Source of the DNA: Opitutaceae bacterium | GTDB lineage: Bacteria > Verrucomicrobiota > Verrucomicrobiia > Opitutales > Opitutaceae | NCBI GenBank assembly: GCA_041395105.1 | Contig: JAWLBB010000001.1 | Span: forward strand, 1,267,501-1,331,500 | Reading direction: 5' to 3' | DNA: 64,000 bases | Shown: positions 44,043 to 52,442 of the stretch, one piece after another | How the letters are laid out: every line of letters starts with the position of its first letter | Numbering within the stretch: position 1 is the stretch's first letter | Position numbers and translations under genes: made by a program | The notes under the pieces: model-generated | Seen by the model: the letters and a program-made list of their open reading frames with translations, nothing else | Told to the model about the DNA's origin: nothing | Database searches by the model: none

Positions 44043-45086
44043 ATGATGGAATACACGTCGACGCGAGCGAATCCGATGATTGACCCCGCCTTTCATGTCT
44101 GGGGCTGGGAGATTCCGGTTTATCTCTTCCTGGGCGGGCTGGTGGCGGGTCTGATGATTCTCTCCGGCTACCATCTGGTCCGGGCGCAATGGGATCGGGA
44201 GGACGACCGGGGCCATTATGTGACGGCGCCGGTTCTCAGCCTCATCCTGCTCTCGCTCGGCATGCTGACCCTTTTCCTTGACCTTGAGCACAAACTCCAT
44301 GTCTGGCGTCTTTACCTGACCTTTGAAGTGGCGTCGCCCATGTCCTGGGGCTCGTGGATCCTGCTCTTCGTTTATCCCGCCCTGATCGCTTCGACCCTGC
44401 TGACCCTTCCCCAAGCGATGCCAAGGCTGGCAGGAACTTTTCCGTTGGTCACCCATGTATCCGCCTGGTTGAGACGGCCGCGGATGCTCCAGGCAATCGG
44501 CTTTGCCAACGTGACCCTGGGCATCCTCCTCGGGATTTACACGGGGATCCTGCTCAGCGGTCTCGGGGCGCGGCCTCTCTGGAGCAGTGCCCTGCTGGGG
44601 CCGCTCTTCCTCTTTTCCGGCCTCTCGACCGGCGCGGCGACTCTCCATGCGCTTTCCCATCTTTCGCGCCGGGGACCCGCCGGCAACGAGTTCACCGACG
44701 CGGTCATGTCTGCCCTCGTGCATTGGCTGAGGCCGCCGGATGATGCGCCGGATGCACCGGACAAGCTGGCTCATGCGGACAACAGCTTTCTCACGGTGGA
44801 GTTGTTCATCCTGATTCTCTTCCTGATCGGTCTGGTCACCGCATCCGAGGTTCATCTGCGCGCGGCCCGGCTTCTCCTGACCGGCCCCTATGCGGCTGTC
44901 TTCTGGGTCTTCGTCATCGGAATGGGGATCCTCCTGCCCCTCATCCTCCAATTCCTCCAGGCCCAGCACAGGATCCGTTCGACCATCGTGCCGGCTCTCC
45001 TCGTCATCATGGGAGGATTGGTGCTCCGCTTCGTCATGGTCTATGCCGGGCAGGCAAGCCATTGGGTGGAGGCCTTCGCCCGTTGA
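44043..45086 (+). CDS. NrfD/PsrC membrane quinol subunit
   Basis: 347 residues, eight or nine membrane helices. The opening FHVWGWEIPVYLFLGGLVAG is the NrfD/PsrC signature, followed by LEHKLHVWRLYLTFEVASPM and SWGSWILLFVYPAL. It exchanges electrons with menaquinone. Two Met codons (44043 and 44046) are possible starts. Six nt after the ferredoxin gene, so the three subunits form one operon. Confidence 0.93.
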   Translation: MMEYTSTRANPMIDPAFHVWGWEIPVYLFLGGLVAGLMILSGYHLVRAQWDREDDRGHYVTAPVLSLILLSLGMLTLFLDLEHKLHVWRLYLTFEVASPMSWGSWILLFVYPALIASTLLTLPQAMPRLAGTFPLVTHVSAWLRRPRMLQAIGFANVTLGILLGIYTGILLSGLGARPLWSSALLGPLFLFSGLSTGAATLHALSHLSRRGPAGNEFTDAVMSALVHWLRPPDDAPDAPDKLAHADNSFLTVELFILILFLIGLVTASEVHLRAARLLLTGPYAAVFWVFVIGMGILLPLILQFLQAQHRIRSTIVPALLVIMGGLVLRFVMVYAGQASHWVEAFAR

Positions 45087-45115
45087 TCGACCAGGGTCCA
45101 ACCTGACGCGTTTTC

Positions 45116-45640
45116 ATGAAATCATCGACTAGACAACCGTACTGGAATCCATATCTCGCGGGATTTGTCCTGGGGCTTGTCCTGCTTGCCGCCTTTGTCG
45201 TCATGGGGCGCGGGTTGGGCGCATCCGGAGCGTTCAGCACGGCGGTGGCGACCTCGGTCAATGCCATCGCCCCGGAACACGCCGGGGGCAATGCCTTCTA
45301 CGCCCGATATCTTGGGAACGGGGAAACCAGTCCGATGAAAGACTGGCTCGTCTTTGAAGTGCTTGGCGTTCTCGTCGGCGGCTTTCTCTCGGCCGCCCTG
45401 TCCAGCCGGTTGGCCCTGACCATCGAGAAGGGACCCCGGATTACCGCCGGGTCGCGTCTGGTCCTCGCTTTGATCGGTGGCGCACTCATGGGGATCGGAT
45501 CCAAGCTCGCCCTCGGTTGTACCAGTGGACAGGCCCTTTCCGGGGGGGCACTGCTCAATCTCGGCAGTTGGGCATTCATGATGTTCGTTTTCGGCGGGGC
45601 CTACGGGCTGGCCTGGTTCTTGAGGAGGCAATGGCTATGA
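45116..45640 (+). CDS. YeeE/YedE sulfur transporter, first half
   Basis: 174 residues, four or five membrane helices. The conserved cysteine motif reads GSKLALGCTSGQALSGGALL, the hallmark of YeeE/YedE (TsuA) thiosulfate/sulfur transporters. The large periplasmic loop AIAPEHAGGNAFYARYLGNG is typical of the half-length form. Probably brings a sulfur species for the Psr complex or moves it away. Ends in an ATGA overlap with the second half. Confidence 0.88.
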   Translation: MKSSTRQPYWNPYLAGFVLGLVLLAAFVVMGRGLGASGAFSTAVATSVNAIAPEHAGGNAFYARYLGNGETSPMKDWLVFEVLGVLVGGFLSAALSSRLALTIEKGPRITAGSRLVLALIGGALMGIGSKLALGCTSGQALSGGALLNLGSWAFMMFVFGGAYGLAWFLRRQWL

Positions 45641-46905
45641 TGGCACCTTTCTACAAGTTCGGCGCTTTCGGGGATGAGGTCAGCTTGATCGTGGCCTTTG
45701 TCATCGGAATCGGCTTTGGCTTTGTCCTTGAGCGGGCGGGTTTCGGCAGTGCCCGAAAACTGGCGGCCCAGTTCTATTTCCGCGACATGGCCGTGCTCAA
45801 AGTAATGTTTACCGCGATCGTCACGGCGATGGTCGGTGTCTACCTGCTGGCGCGGAGTGGTTATCTGGACCTGTCGCTGGTCTACCTGACACCGACCTAC
45901 CTCGTTCCCCAGATTGTGGGGGGGATCATACTCGGAGTTGGATTTGTCATCGGCGGCTATTGTCCGGGCACTTCGGTTGTTTCGGCCGGAACCGGTCGGG
46001 TGGACGGTATGGTCTATCTGGTCGGTGTGGTCGGCGGACTTCTGGCCTACGCCGAGATTTATCCGATGATCGCGGAATGGACGCAATCGACCGATCTGGG
46101 ACAGATCACCTTGCCGGCTTTCTTTGACCTTTCCTATGGCCTGGTTGTCGCCGCGGTGGTCGTCATGGCGGTCATTGCCTTCGTCGCCTCGGAGATGGCC
46201 GAGCGCCGCCTGGGCGGAGTGGAGTTGTCGGGCGGATCCCTGATCGGACATCCCTGGAAGATGACCCCGGCGCGTGGATTGATGGCGGGGTTGCTTGGGC
46301 TGGCATTCGTTGCGTTCTTCGCGGGCGACCCGTATCGGGGCAGTCGGGCCGTTCTGGATACCAAGCAGCTGGCGATGACGGTGAGTGGGCGGCAGGATCA
46401 CTTCACGGTGGACGATCTGGCGGACCGGATCATCCGTGGTGAGAACAACTATGTCCTGCTTGATCTGCGGGATGCCGAGAGCTTCAATCGCTACCATATC
46501 CCGACGGCCCGGAATCTCCCGCTGTCCGAGTGGGAACCGGATCTGCTCCCTCGAAACGAGTCGATAGTTCTCTATTCCGATGGAGGTATCCATGCGGCCC
46601 AGGCCTGGTTTCTCATGCGGGCCCAGGGCTATCCTTCGGTCTATATCCTGCTGGGTGGACTGGATGCCTGGATGGAAGAGGTCCTTTACCCGACGGAACC
46701 GGCGGATCCCAGTCCGGAGGCGGCCCGGGAATTCGCGCGGAGGGCGGAGATGTCCCGCTATTTCGGGGGCACGCCGCGAACTGCGTCGGGTGAATCCGGA
46801 GAATCCGGCGGTCCGACGTTGCCGGAACTGGCGCCCCCGGTCATGCCGGTCGCCCCGGCCGGTGCGGTCCAGCCGGCAAAGAGAAAGAAGCGCGAAGGTT
46901 GCTGA
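45637..46905 (+). CDS. YeeE/YedE second half fused to Cys-less rhodanese
   Basis: 422 residues. Residues ~1-200 are the second YeeE/YedE half, with FVLERAGFGSARKLAAQFYF and GYCPGTSVVSAGTGRVDG. Residues ~245-350 are a rhodanese domain (VLLDLRDAESFNRYHIPTAR), but the active-site loop reads VLYSDGGIHAAQAW, with Ser314 where the persulfide-carrying Cys should be. A Pro-rich linker leads to the end KRKKREGC, so the last residue is a cysteine on a flexible basic tail. The ATG at 45637 overlaps the previous stop and has GAGGAGG at 45622-45628. Confidence 0.88.
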   Translation: MMAPFYKFGAFGDEVSLIVAFVIGIGFGFVLERAGFGSARKLAAQFYFRDMAVLKVMFTAIVTAMVGVYLLARSGYLDLSLVYLTPTYLVPQIVGGIILGVGFVIGGYCPGTSVVSAGTGRVDGMVYLVGVVGGLLAYAEIYPMIAEWTQSTDLGQITLPAFFDLSYGLVVAAVVVMAVIAFVASEMAERRLGGVELSGGSLIGHPWKMTPARGLMAGLLGLAFVAFFAGDPYRGSRAVLDTKQLAMTVSGRQDHFTVDDLADRIIRGENNYVLLDLRDAESFNRYHIPTARNLPLSEWEPDLLPRNESIVLYSDGGIHAAQAWFLMRAQGYPSVYILLGGLDAWMEEVLYPTEPADPSPEAAREFARRAEMSRYFGGTPRTASGESGESGGPTLPELAPPVMPVAPAGAVQPAKRKKREGC

Positions 46906-46997
46906 TCATTTCCGCATGGGGATTCGGGGCGGGAAGCTGAATTTCATGGTACCCCGCCTGAATTGCCCAAGGTATGCGATTCACAACTACCGGAAGA

Positions 46998-47747
46998 TCA
47001 ACGGCTGGAGGCCACGGTTGGTTGGCCGGGATGTTCCGGAAAGCCCCGGTTGCGAGCTTCCTGCAATAGCGTTTCAGTCGCCGTGGCGCCAATGCGGGTG
47101 ACGCCGAACGATCGGACCTTGAGCATGTCATCAAGCGTGCGAATACCACCAGCCGCCTTGATCTGGACCTTCTCGGCGCAACTGGCGCGCATCAGCTTCA
47201 GATGGTGATCGGTCGCACCCTTGTAGTTGTAGTCGCCATTTGCCTGTTTGACGAAGCCGTAGCCGGTGGAAGTCTTCACAAACGCCACGCCGATCTCGGA
47301 ACAGATCCTGCAGAGTTCGACGATGTGCTCGTCCATGAGGTAGTCGTTCTCGAAGATGACCTTGAGGATCGCGCCACGAGCGCCGCAGGCCTCATTTACC
47401 GCACGAATATCGGCGGCGACATAATCGAAGTTTCCGCCCAGCGCGCGTCCGACGTTCACCACCATGTCGATCTCCTTCGCCCCTTCGACCATGGCCAGTT
47501 CAGCTTCCTGAACCTTGATCGAGGTGTGGTTGTTGCCATGCGGAAACCCAATGACCGAGCAGACCAGCACGTTCGTGCCGGCCAGCAATTCCGCCGCTCG
47601 CGGCACATAGTAGGGCTTTACACAGACCGTGGCGACGTCGTGGTGCGCGGCCAATGCGCATCCGGCGTCGAGCAGGGCATCCGTCATGGTCGGATGCAGC
47701 AGTGAATGATCGATCATCTTGGCCAGTTCGTGGATGGTGGTATTCAT
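46998..47747 (-). CDS. deoC: Deoxyribose-phosphate aldolase
   Basis: 249 residues. Converts 2-deoxyribose-5-phosphate to acetaldehyde and glyceraldehyde-3-phosphate. Features: MIDHSLLHPTMTDALLDAGC, VCSVIGFPHGNNHTSIKVQE, the Schiff-base Lys in FVKTSTGYGF and VQIKAAGGIRTLDDML. Third in a leftward run with an isomerase and a Gfo/Idh dehydrogenase; DeoC-like enzymes also split other keto-deoxy sugars, so the substrate may be broader. Confidence 0.95.
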   Translation of the reverse strand: MNTTIHELAKMIDHSLLHPTMTDALLDAGCALAAHHDVATVCVKPYYVPRAAELLAGTNVLVCSVIGFPHGNNHTSIKVQEAELAMVEGAKEIDMVVNVGRALGGNFDYVAADIRAVNEACGARGAILKVIFENDYLMDEHIVELCRICSEIGVAFVKTSTGYGFVKQANGDYNYKGATDHHLKLMRASCAEKVQIKAAGGIRTLDDMLKVRSFGVTRIGATATETLLQEARNRGFPEHPGQPTVASSR

Positions 47748-47865
47748 GGATGTGGGAAGACTTGGGCTGGGCCTGAAAGGATCTCTGGATCGGTTTCACA
47801 GCATGGTTTCGCGGAGAAAGCGTGCGCCCCGGTGATGGACGAGGGCTGGTCGGAGTTGGCCGGGT

Positions 47866-48783
47866 TCATGATCCGATAAATTGACGGAGGAAGCGACCGC
47901 TCTGTCTGAGGGCGGCTTTGCGGGTGTCGAGGCTGGCCTCGTAGGCGCGGTCTTCGACCTCGATGCAGACCGCGCCGTCGTAGCCGGTATCTCCGAGGAC
48001 GGAGAAGAAGCGGCCCCAGTCGATCTCGCCCAGGCCCGGAAGCTTAGGGCAGTGGTATTCAAGGGGCGTGGCGAGGATGCCGACTTCGTCAAGCCGGTCA
48101 CGGTCGACGCGCACATCCTTGGCGTGGATGTGGAAGAGCTTCGAGGCGAATTCCTTGAGCGGTTTGATCGGGTCCATCTGCTGCCAGACGAGATGGGATG
48201 GGTCGTAGTTGAGGCCGAAATGTTCGCTGGGGATCCGTGAGAACATCTCCCTCCAGGCGGCCGGGGAAACGGCCAGATTCTTTCCGCCGGGGTATTCGTC
48301 GGAGCTGAAGAACATCGGACAGTTCTCGATGCCGATTCGGACGTCGCATTCCTCTGCAAAACGGACCAGGTCGGGCCAACGGCGATCGAAAAGCTCCCAG
48401 TTTGCGGCCTGGGAAAGTCCGGGGTCGCGTCCGACAAATGTATTGATCTGATTGATACCAAGGAGGACGGCGGCATCGATGACCTTCCTGAGGTGGGCGA
48501 TGTAGACGGCGGCCTCGGCGTCGTCCGCGACCAGCGGATTCGGGTAGTAGCCGAGAGCGGAGATCCCGATGCCGTGTTCCGTGGTCAGCTTCCGGACTTT
48601 GTCGGCTTCGGATTTGTCGAAGTCGGAGACGTCGATGTGGGTGACGCCGGCATAGCGGCGCTCGGCCTTGCCGGCCGGCCAGCACATGGGCTCGATCGTG
48701 TCGAAACCGTTGTCGGCGGCGAAGCGGAGGACCTCCTCCAGTCTGAGTTCGGGAAGGATGGCGGATACGAATCCAAGTTTCAT
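47866..48783 (-). CDS. Sugar phosphate isomerase/epimerase (TIM barrel)
   Basis: 305 residues of the AP-endonuclease-2/xylose-isomerase-like family. MKLGFVSAILPELRLEEVLR, IGIENCPMFF, FGLNYDPSHLVW and LFHIHAKDVRVD give the metal-binding Glu, Asp/His and His positions. Substrate unknown; probably a keto-sugar or inositol-related compound. It is 42 nt downstream of the Gfo/Idh gene and probably shares its transcript. Confidence 0.9.
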   Translation of the reverse strand: MKLGFVSAILPELRLEEVLRFAADNGFDTIEPMCWPAGKAERRYAGVTHIDVSDFDKSEADKVRKLTTEHGIGISALGYYPNPLVADDAEAAVYIAHLRKVIDAAVLLGINQINTFVGRDPGLSQAANWELFDRRWPDLVRFAEECDVRIGIENCPMFFSSDEYPGGKNLAVSPAAWREMFSRIPSEHFGLNYDPSHLVWQQMDPIKPLKEFASKLFHIHAKDVRVDRDRLDEVGILATPLEYHCPKLPGLGEIDWGRFFSVLGDTGYDGAVCIEVEDRAYEASLDTRKAALRQSGRFLRQFIGS

Positions 48784-48825
48784 GGTAAGGAGTGAAGACG
48801 GAGGGCGCGGTGGAGAGGCAGTCGC

Positions 48826-49998
48826 TTATTGGGGAACATTGACCCACCGTTCGGTCCGGTGGCTTTCGGCGATCGCCTGGCAGAGAAGGAGTTCCCGATG
48901 GCCGTCGGTGAAATCGGCATAGAGTCGGTCAGGCGAAGATTGGCCGGTTGCGATGTCGGCGTAGATGGCCTTGTAGAGCTGCTTGAAGGAATCGGGGAAG
49001 CCTTCGTTGTGGCCACCGGGATAGTCGGCGAAACAACGGGCCGAGGCATCGAGGAAGGCGGGGTCCTTGAGGAAACGCTGATTGGGTTCGTCCCGGGAGC
49101 CGATCCAGAGCTCGTTGGGCAATTCACTGTCCCAGGCCAGGGCACGTCGGGATCCGGCGATTTCAAAGTGGATGGAGTTCTTGCGGCCGGCGGTGACCTG
49201 GGAAACATGGAGACAACCTCGGGAACCGCCCTTGAAACGGAGCAGGATGGTCCCGTGGTCCTCGGTCGTGACCGGGAAGTCTTCCGATGCGGCAGCAGGC
49301 CGGCGGGATTTCCCCGTGAAGGTCTCGCTCGATTGTTCGGTCGGGCGCCGGCGGACCGGATGGACCGTTCGTAGGTCCGCGAAAACGGACTCGATTTCCA
49401 GCCCTGTGATGAAACCAATCAGGTCGAGCCAATGGGTGCCGACATCGCCGACGGCGCGGAGTACGCCACCTTCCTCGGCCATGACCCGCCAGTTGAAATC
49501 GGTCGGGTAGAGCAGCCAGTCCTGGGAATAGCCCCCGCGAAGATGGAGGACGTCACCGATTTCACCGGACCGGACCAGGGCGCGGGCGTGGACGACCAGT
49601 GGATAGAAGCGGATATTGTAATTGACCGCACAGATCAGGCCGGGATGGGCTGCGGCCGCACGGGCGAGTTCAGCTGTCTCGGCCGTGTTCATGGCCAGGG
49701 GCTTTTCGCAGATCACGTGTCGGCCGGCCTTCAGGCAGGCAAGAACCTGTTGGAAGTGAACGCGATTGGGGGAGGCGAGGTGAACAACCGAGACGGCCGG
49801 ATCGGCAAGGAGATCGTCGAGGTCGCGGTAGGCGCGGGGCAGGCCGACGGATTGGGCGGCGGTCCGTGATTTTTCCTCGGACGAACCGAGAATCCCGGTG
49901 ATGGGGATGCCGAGGCGGCGGAGGGCTTCGACGTGAACGGGACCGATGAATCCGGTGCCGACGACGGCCGCGGCGGGTTTGGGGTTTGGGGAAGGCAT
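48826..49998 (-). CDS. Gfo/Idh/MocA family oxidoreductase
   Basis: 390 residues. Rossmann motif AAVVGTGFIGPVHVEAL, the EKP motif in HVICEKPLAMNTAETAEL, and the family C-terminal domain with AVGDVGTHWLDLIGF (catalytic-pocket Asp/His) and KGGSRGCLHVSQV. NAD(P)-dependent sugar or inositol dehydrogenase. First gene of a leftward group with the isomerase and DeoC; the divergent AraC-type regulator probably controls it. Confidence 0.92.
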   Translation of the reverse strand: MPSPNPKPAAAVVGTGFIGPVHVEALRRLGIPITGILGSSEEKSRTAAQSVGLPRAYRDLDDLLADPAVSVVHLASPNRVHFQQVLACLKAGRHVICEKPLAMNTAETAELARAAAAHPGLICAVNYNIRFYPLVVHARALVRSGEIGDVLHLRGGYSQDWLLYPTDFNWRVMAEEGGVLRAVGDVGTHWLDLIGFITGLEIESVFADLRTVHPVRRRPTEQSSETFTGKSRRPAAASEDFPVTTEDHGTILLRFKGGSRGCLHVSQVTAGRKNSIHFEIAGSRRALAWDSELPNELWIGSRDEPNQRFLKDPAFLDASARCFADYPGGHNEGFPDSFKQLYKAIYADIATGQSSPDRLYADFTDGHRELLLCQAIAESHRTERWVNVPQ

Positions 49999-50205
49999 GG
50001 GATCTCCGGCAGGGTAACGGATTCTCCGGGGAATTGGAATGTCCCGGCAGGCAAAAACCTATCGATTCCTGCAAAGAACATTGAATGCACGGGGACTGCC
50101 GGACAACCCGATTCGCCGGTTTCATCGGTGGTAGTGGCGGGATCATGCGATTTGGTGTCCATTCTCCCGCTTGTCTTTTTCTGCTTCACGTGGCAGATCC
50201 CCCCG

Positions 50206-51084
50206 GTGATCACTCATCTCGTCAAGGATCGTTTCGGACGGCCTCTCTCGCGGGAAGTCCCGGTGCGGTTGCGACCTGTTTTCGAGGATTTTCACCTTCT
50301 GAGGATGGGCGGTGACTATGAGTATCCCCGACACCGCCACACCAACCACGAAGTCATTCTGGTGGAATCCGGACCCTATCGCTGTGAACTGAACGGTTCG
50401 GAACTGGAGCTGCGGCACGGGGAGGCGCTCATCATCAAGCCGGGAGACTGGCACCAGGATCATCTCCGGAACGGTCAACGTCATTATGTCGTTCATTTCC
50501 GACTCGAGACAACCGGGGCGGGTCAGGCGCCGCCGCTCTTTCTTCCGGAGGTGCACCCGAGCCGGCAGATCGTGGGCGGCAACCACATCGCCAACGCAGC
50601 ACTGCTTGATGAACTGAAGCTGGAGGCGGAGGCGCAGAAGGATCATGCCGGTGCGATCCAGGACTGTCTGCTCGAGGCCTTCTTCTGGCGATTGGTCCGG
50701 GCGCTCGACCCGAAGGCGCTCAGCAGTCAGATCCGGCGCCTGCACCGGGAGGAAGCAACGAGGGAGGCGCTCATGCTGGCCATCGACCGGCTGAGTGAAG
50801 GGCCGGCCTCGATCGGTGTTCTGGCCGCCGCGATGAACATGAGTGTCCGGAAACTGAATACCATCTGCCATGCCTTCCTCAGGAGGACGCCGGCGCGGGC
50901 CCTGCTGGAGGCCCGCCTCCAGCGGGCCGAGGATCTGATCCGCTACCAGGGCCTGTCGATCAAGGAAGCCAGTGACTCCCTGGGCTTCGCCAACCCATTC
51001 CACTTCTCCCGCATTTACCGCAGGTTGAGGGGCTCATCCCCATCAATCCTGAAAAGGCAGCAACGTCGAACGGCACCAAGTTAG
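50206..51084 (+). CDS. AraC family transcriptional regulator
   Basis: About 292 residues. N-terminal cupin sugar-sensing domain (YPRHRHTNHEVILVESGPYR and GEALIIKPGDWHQDHL), then two helix-turn-helix motifs (SIGVLAAAMNMSVRKLNTIC and IKEASDSLGFANPFHFSRIY). No ATG suits the start; the GTG at 50206 gives a normal N-terminus. The frame is open to 49933, but those residues look non-coding. Divergent from the Gfo/Idh gene, its likely target. Confidence 0.88.
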   Translation: MITHLVKDRFGRPLSREVPVRLRPVFEDFHLLRMGGDYEYPRHRHTNHEVILVESGPYRCELNGSELELRHGEALIIKPGDWHQDHLRNGQRHYVVHFRLETTGAGQAPPLFLPEVHPSRQIVGGNHIANAALLDELKLEAEAQKDHAGAIQDCLLEAFFWRLVRALDPKALSSQIRRLHREEATREALMLAIDRLSEGPASIGVLAAAMNMSVRKLNTICHAFLRRTPARALLEARLQRAEDLIRYQGLSIKEASDSLGFANPFHFSRIYRRLRGSSPSILKRQQRRTAPS

Positions 51085-51109
51085 GGGGTATTCAGGAGGG
51101 ATCACGAGA

Positions 51110-51164
51110 TGTAGCCGCGGCAGTCTCTTGCCGCGTATCCACGTTGACACGCCCCAAGAGACTG
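51110..51164. repeat. Head-to-head CAGTCTCTTG repeat pair
   Basis: CAGTCTCTTG at 51121-51130 and its exact complement CAAGAGACTG at 51155-51164. The left arm is itself a GCGGCA/TGCCGC hairpin (51117-51134). A related copy is at 59104-59124. It lies in the 262-bp gap between the AraC gene and galM, where nothing else was seen. Confidence 0.5.
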
Positions 51165-51346
51165 GGTTCGGCAGGCTCACCACAGGTGGGGCGACTACAC
51201 CAGACAAATACACCAACAAGAAATGCCAGTTCTGAGCCAAAGAATCTGCCTATCTTAGTGCCATTCGGGTCAATCGTGAATCGTGCCAGGCCACGCCCGG
51301 CCCGGGAAATAAGCAGGGCCTGCCTTCGAAGGGGGGCAAAGCGGAA

Positions 51347-52423
51347 TTATCGCACTGAAAACCGGTATTCCGTGGTCGAACGACAGGTCTTGCCGGGTTC
51401 GAGGATGATGCTCGGGAATTCCGGTTGATTCGGTGAGTCGGGAAAGTGCTGGGTCTCCAGGCAGAAGGCGCTCCACTTCGGGTAAGGCTTCCCGGCTTTT
51501 CCGATGAGGGTGCCGTCGAGGAAATTGCCGGTATAGAACTGAACGCCGGGTTCGGTCGTCCAGGTCTCCATGATCCGACCGGACTCGGGCTCGGTGACGG
51601 TGGCGGCAAGGATCGGTTCGTCGGGATCGGTGGCGTCGATCACGAAGTTGTGATCGAAACCGCTCCCCAACCCAATCTGTTCGTCGGAGCTCCCGATGTC
51701 CCGGCCGATTGGTTTCGTGGTGGAGAAATCGAACGCCGTCCCGGCCACGGGCCGGAACTCACCGGTCGGGATCATTCCGGGGGCGACCGGCGTGTAGCGA
51801 CTGGCCCGGATCATCGCCAGGTGATCGAGGATGGTGCCGTCGCCTTCTCCCTTCAGGTTGAAGTAGGAGTGGTTGGTCAGGTTGACCGGGGTGGGTTTGT
51901 CGCCCGTCGCCAGATAATCGATACGGAGAGTGTTTGTATCGGTCAGGGTGTAGGTGACGTAGCACTCGAGATTCCCCGGATAGCCCTCCTCGCCGTCCGG
52001 ACTCAGATAGCGGAGACGAAGGGCGGGACCGCCGTCGACAAGGCTGGCGTCGGCCTCCCAGAGTCGCTTGTCGAATCCCCGCCTCCCGCCATGCAGATGG
52101 CATGGGATCTGTTGGGGGTTGTCGTTGGTGACCAGGTTGTAAGTCTCACCACCGAGGTCGAAGCGCCCGCCGGCGATCCGGTTGCCGACCCGGCCGATGA
52201 TGGCGCCGAAGTAGGGCGAACCGGCGAGGTAGGGAGTGAGGGAATCGAAGCCGAGGACGACATCCGCGGCGACACCCCGGCGGTCGGGGACGAACAGATG
52301 GGTGACGATGCCGCCGTAGTTGGTGATCCGGACCTCCATCCCATGGGCATTGCGCAGGGTGAAGAGGCGGGCGGTCTGGCCTTCAGGGGTCGGGCCGAAG
52401 TCGGTCTGGGTGATCGGATTCAT
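51347..52423 (-). CDS. galM: Aldose 1-epimerase
   Basis: 358 residues. Interconverts alpha and beta anomers of aldoses. Features: ITNYGGIVTHLFVPDRRG, GRVGNRIAGGRF, the catalytic His regions CHLHGGRRGFDKRLWEAD and NLTNHSYFNLKGEG, and the catalytic Glu near the end (CLETQHFPDSPNQPEFPS). ATG at 52423 is used; an in-frame TTG lies 12 nt upstream. It follows the sugar symporter by 19 nt, a sensible transporter-mutarotase pair. Confidence 0.95.
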   Translation of the reverse strand: MNPITQTDFGPTPEGQTARLFTLRNAHGMEVRITNYGGIVTHLFVPDRRGVAADVVLGFDSLTPYLAGSPYFGAIIGRVGNRIAGGRFDLGGETYNLVTNDNPQQIPCHLHGGRRGFDKRLWEADASLVDGGPALRLRYLSPDGEEGYPGNLECYVTYTLTDTNTLRIDYLATGDKPTPVNLTNHSYFNLKGEGDGTILDHLAMIRASRYTPVAPGMIPTGEFRPVAGTAFDFSTTKPIGRDIGSSDEQIGLGSGFDHNFVIDATDPDEPILAATVTEPESGRIMETWTTEPGVQFYTGNFLDGTLIGKAGKPYPKWSAFCLETQHFPDSPNQPEFPSIILEPGKTCRSTTEYRFSVR

Positions 52424-52442
52424 GATTTGAGCCAACCGTATC

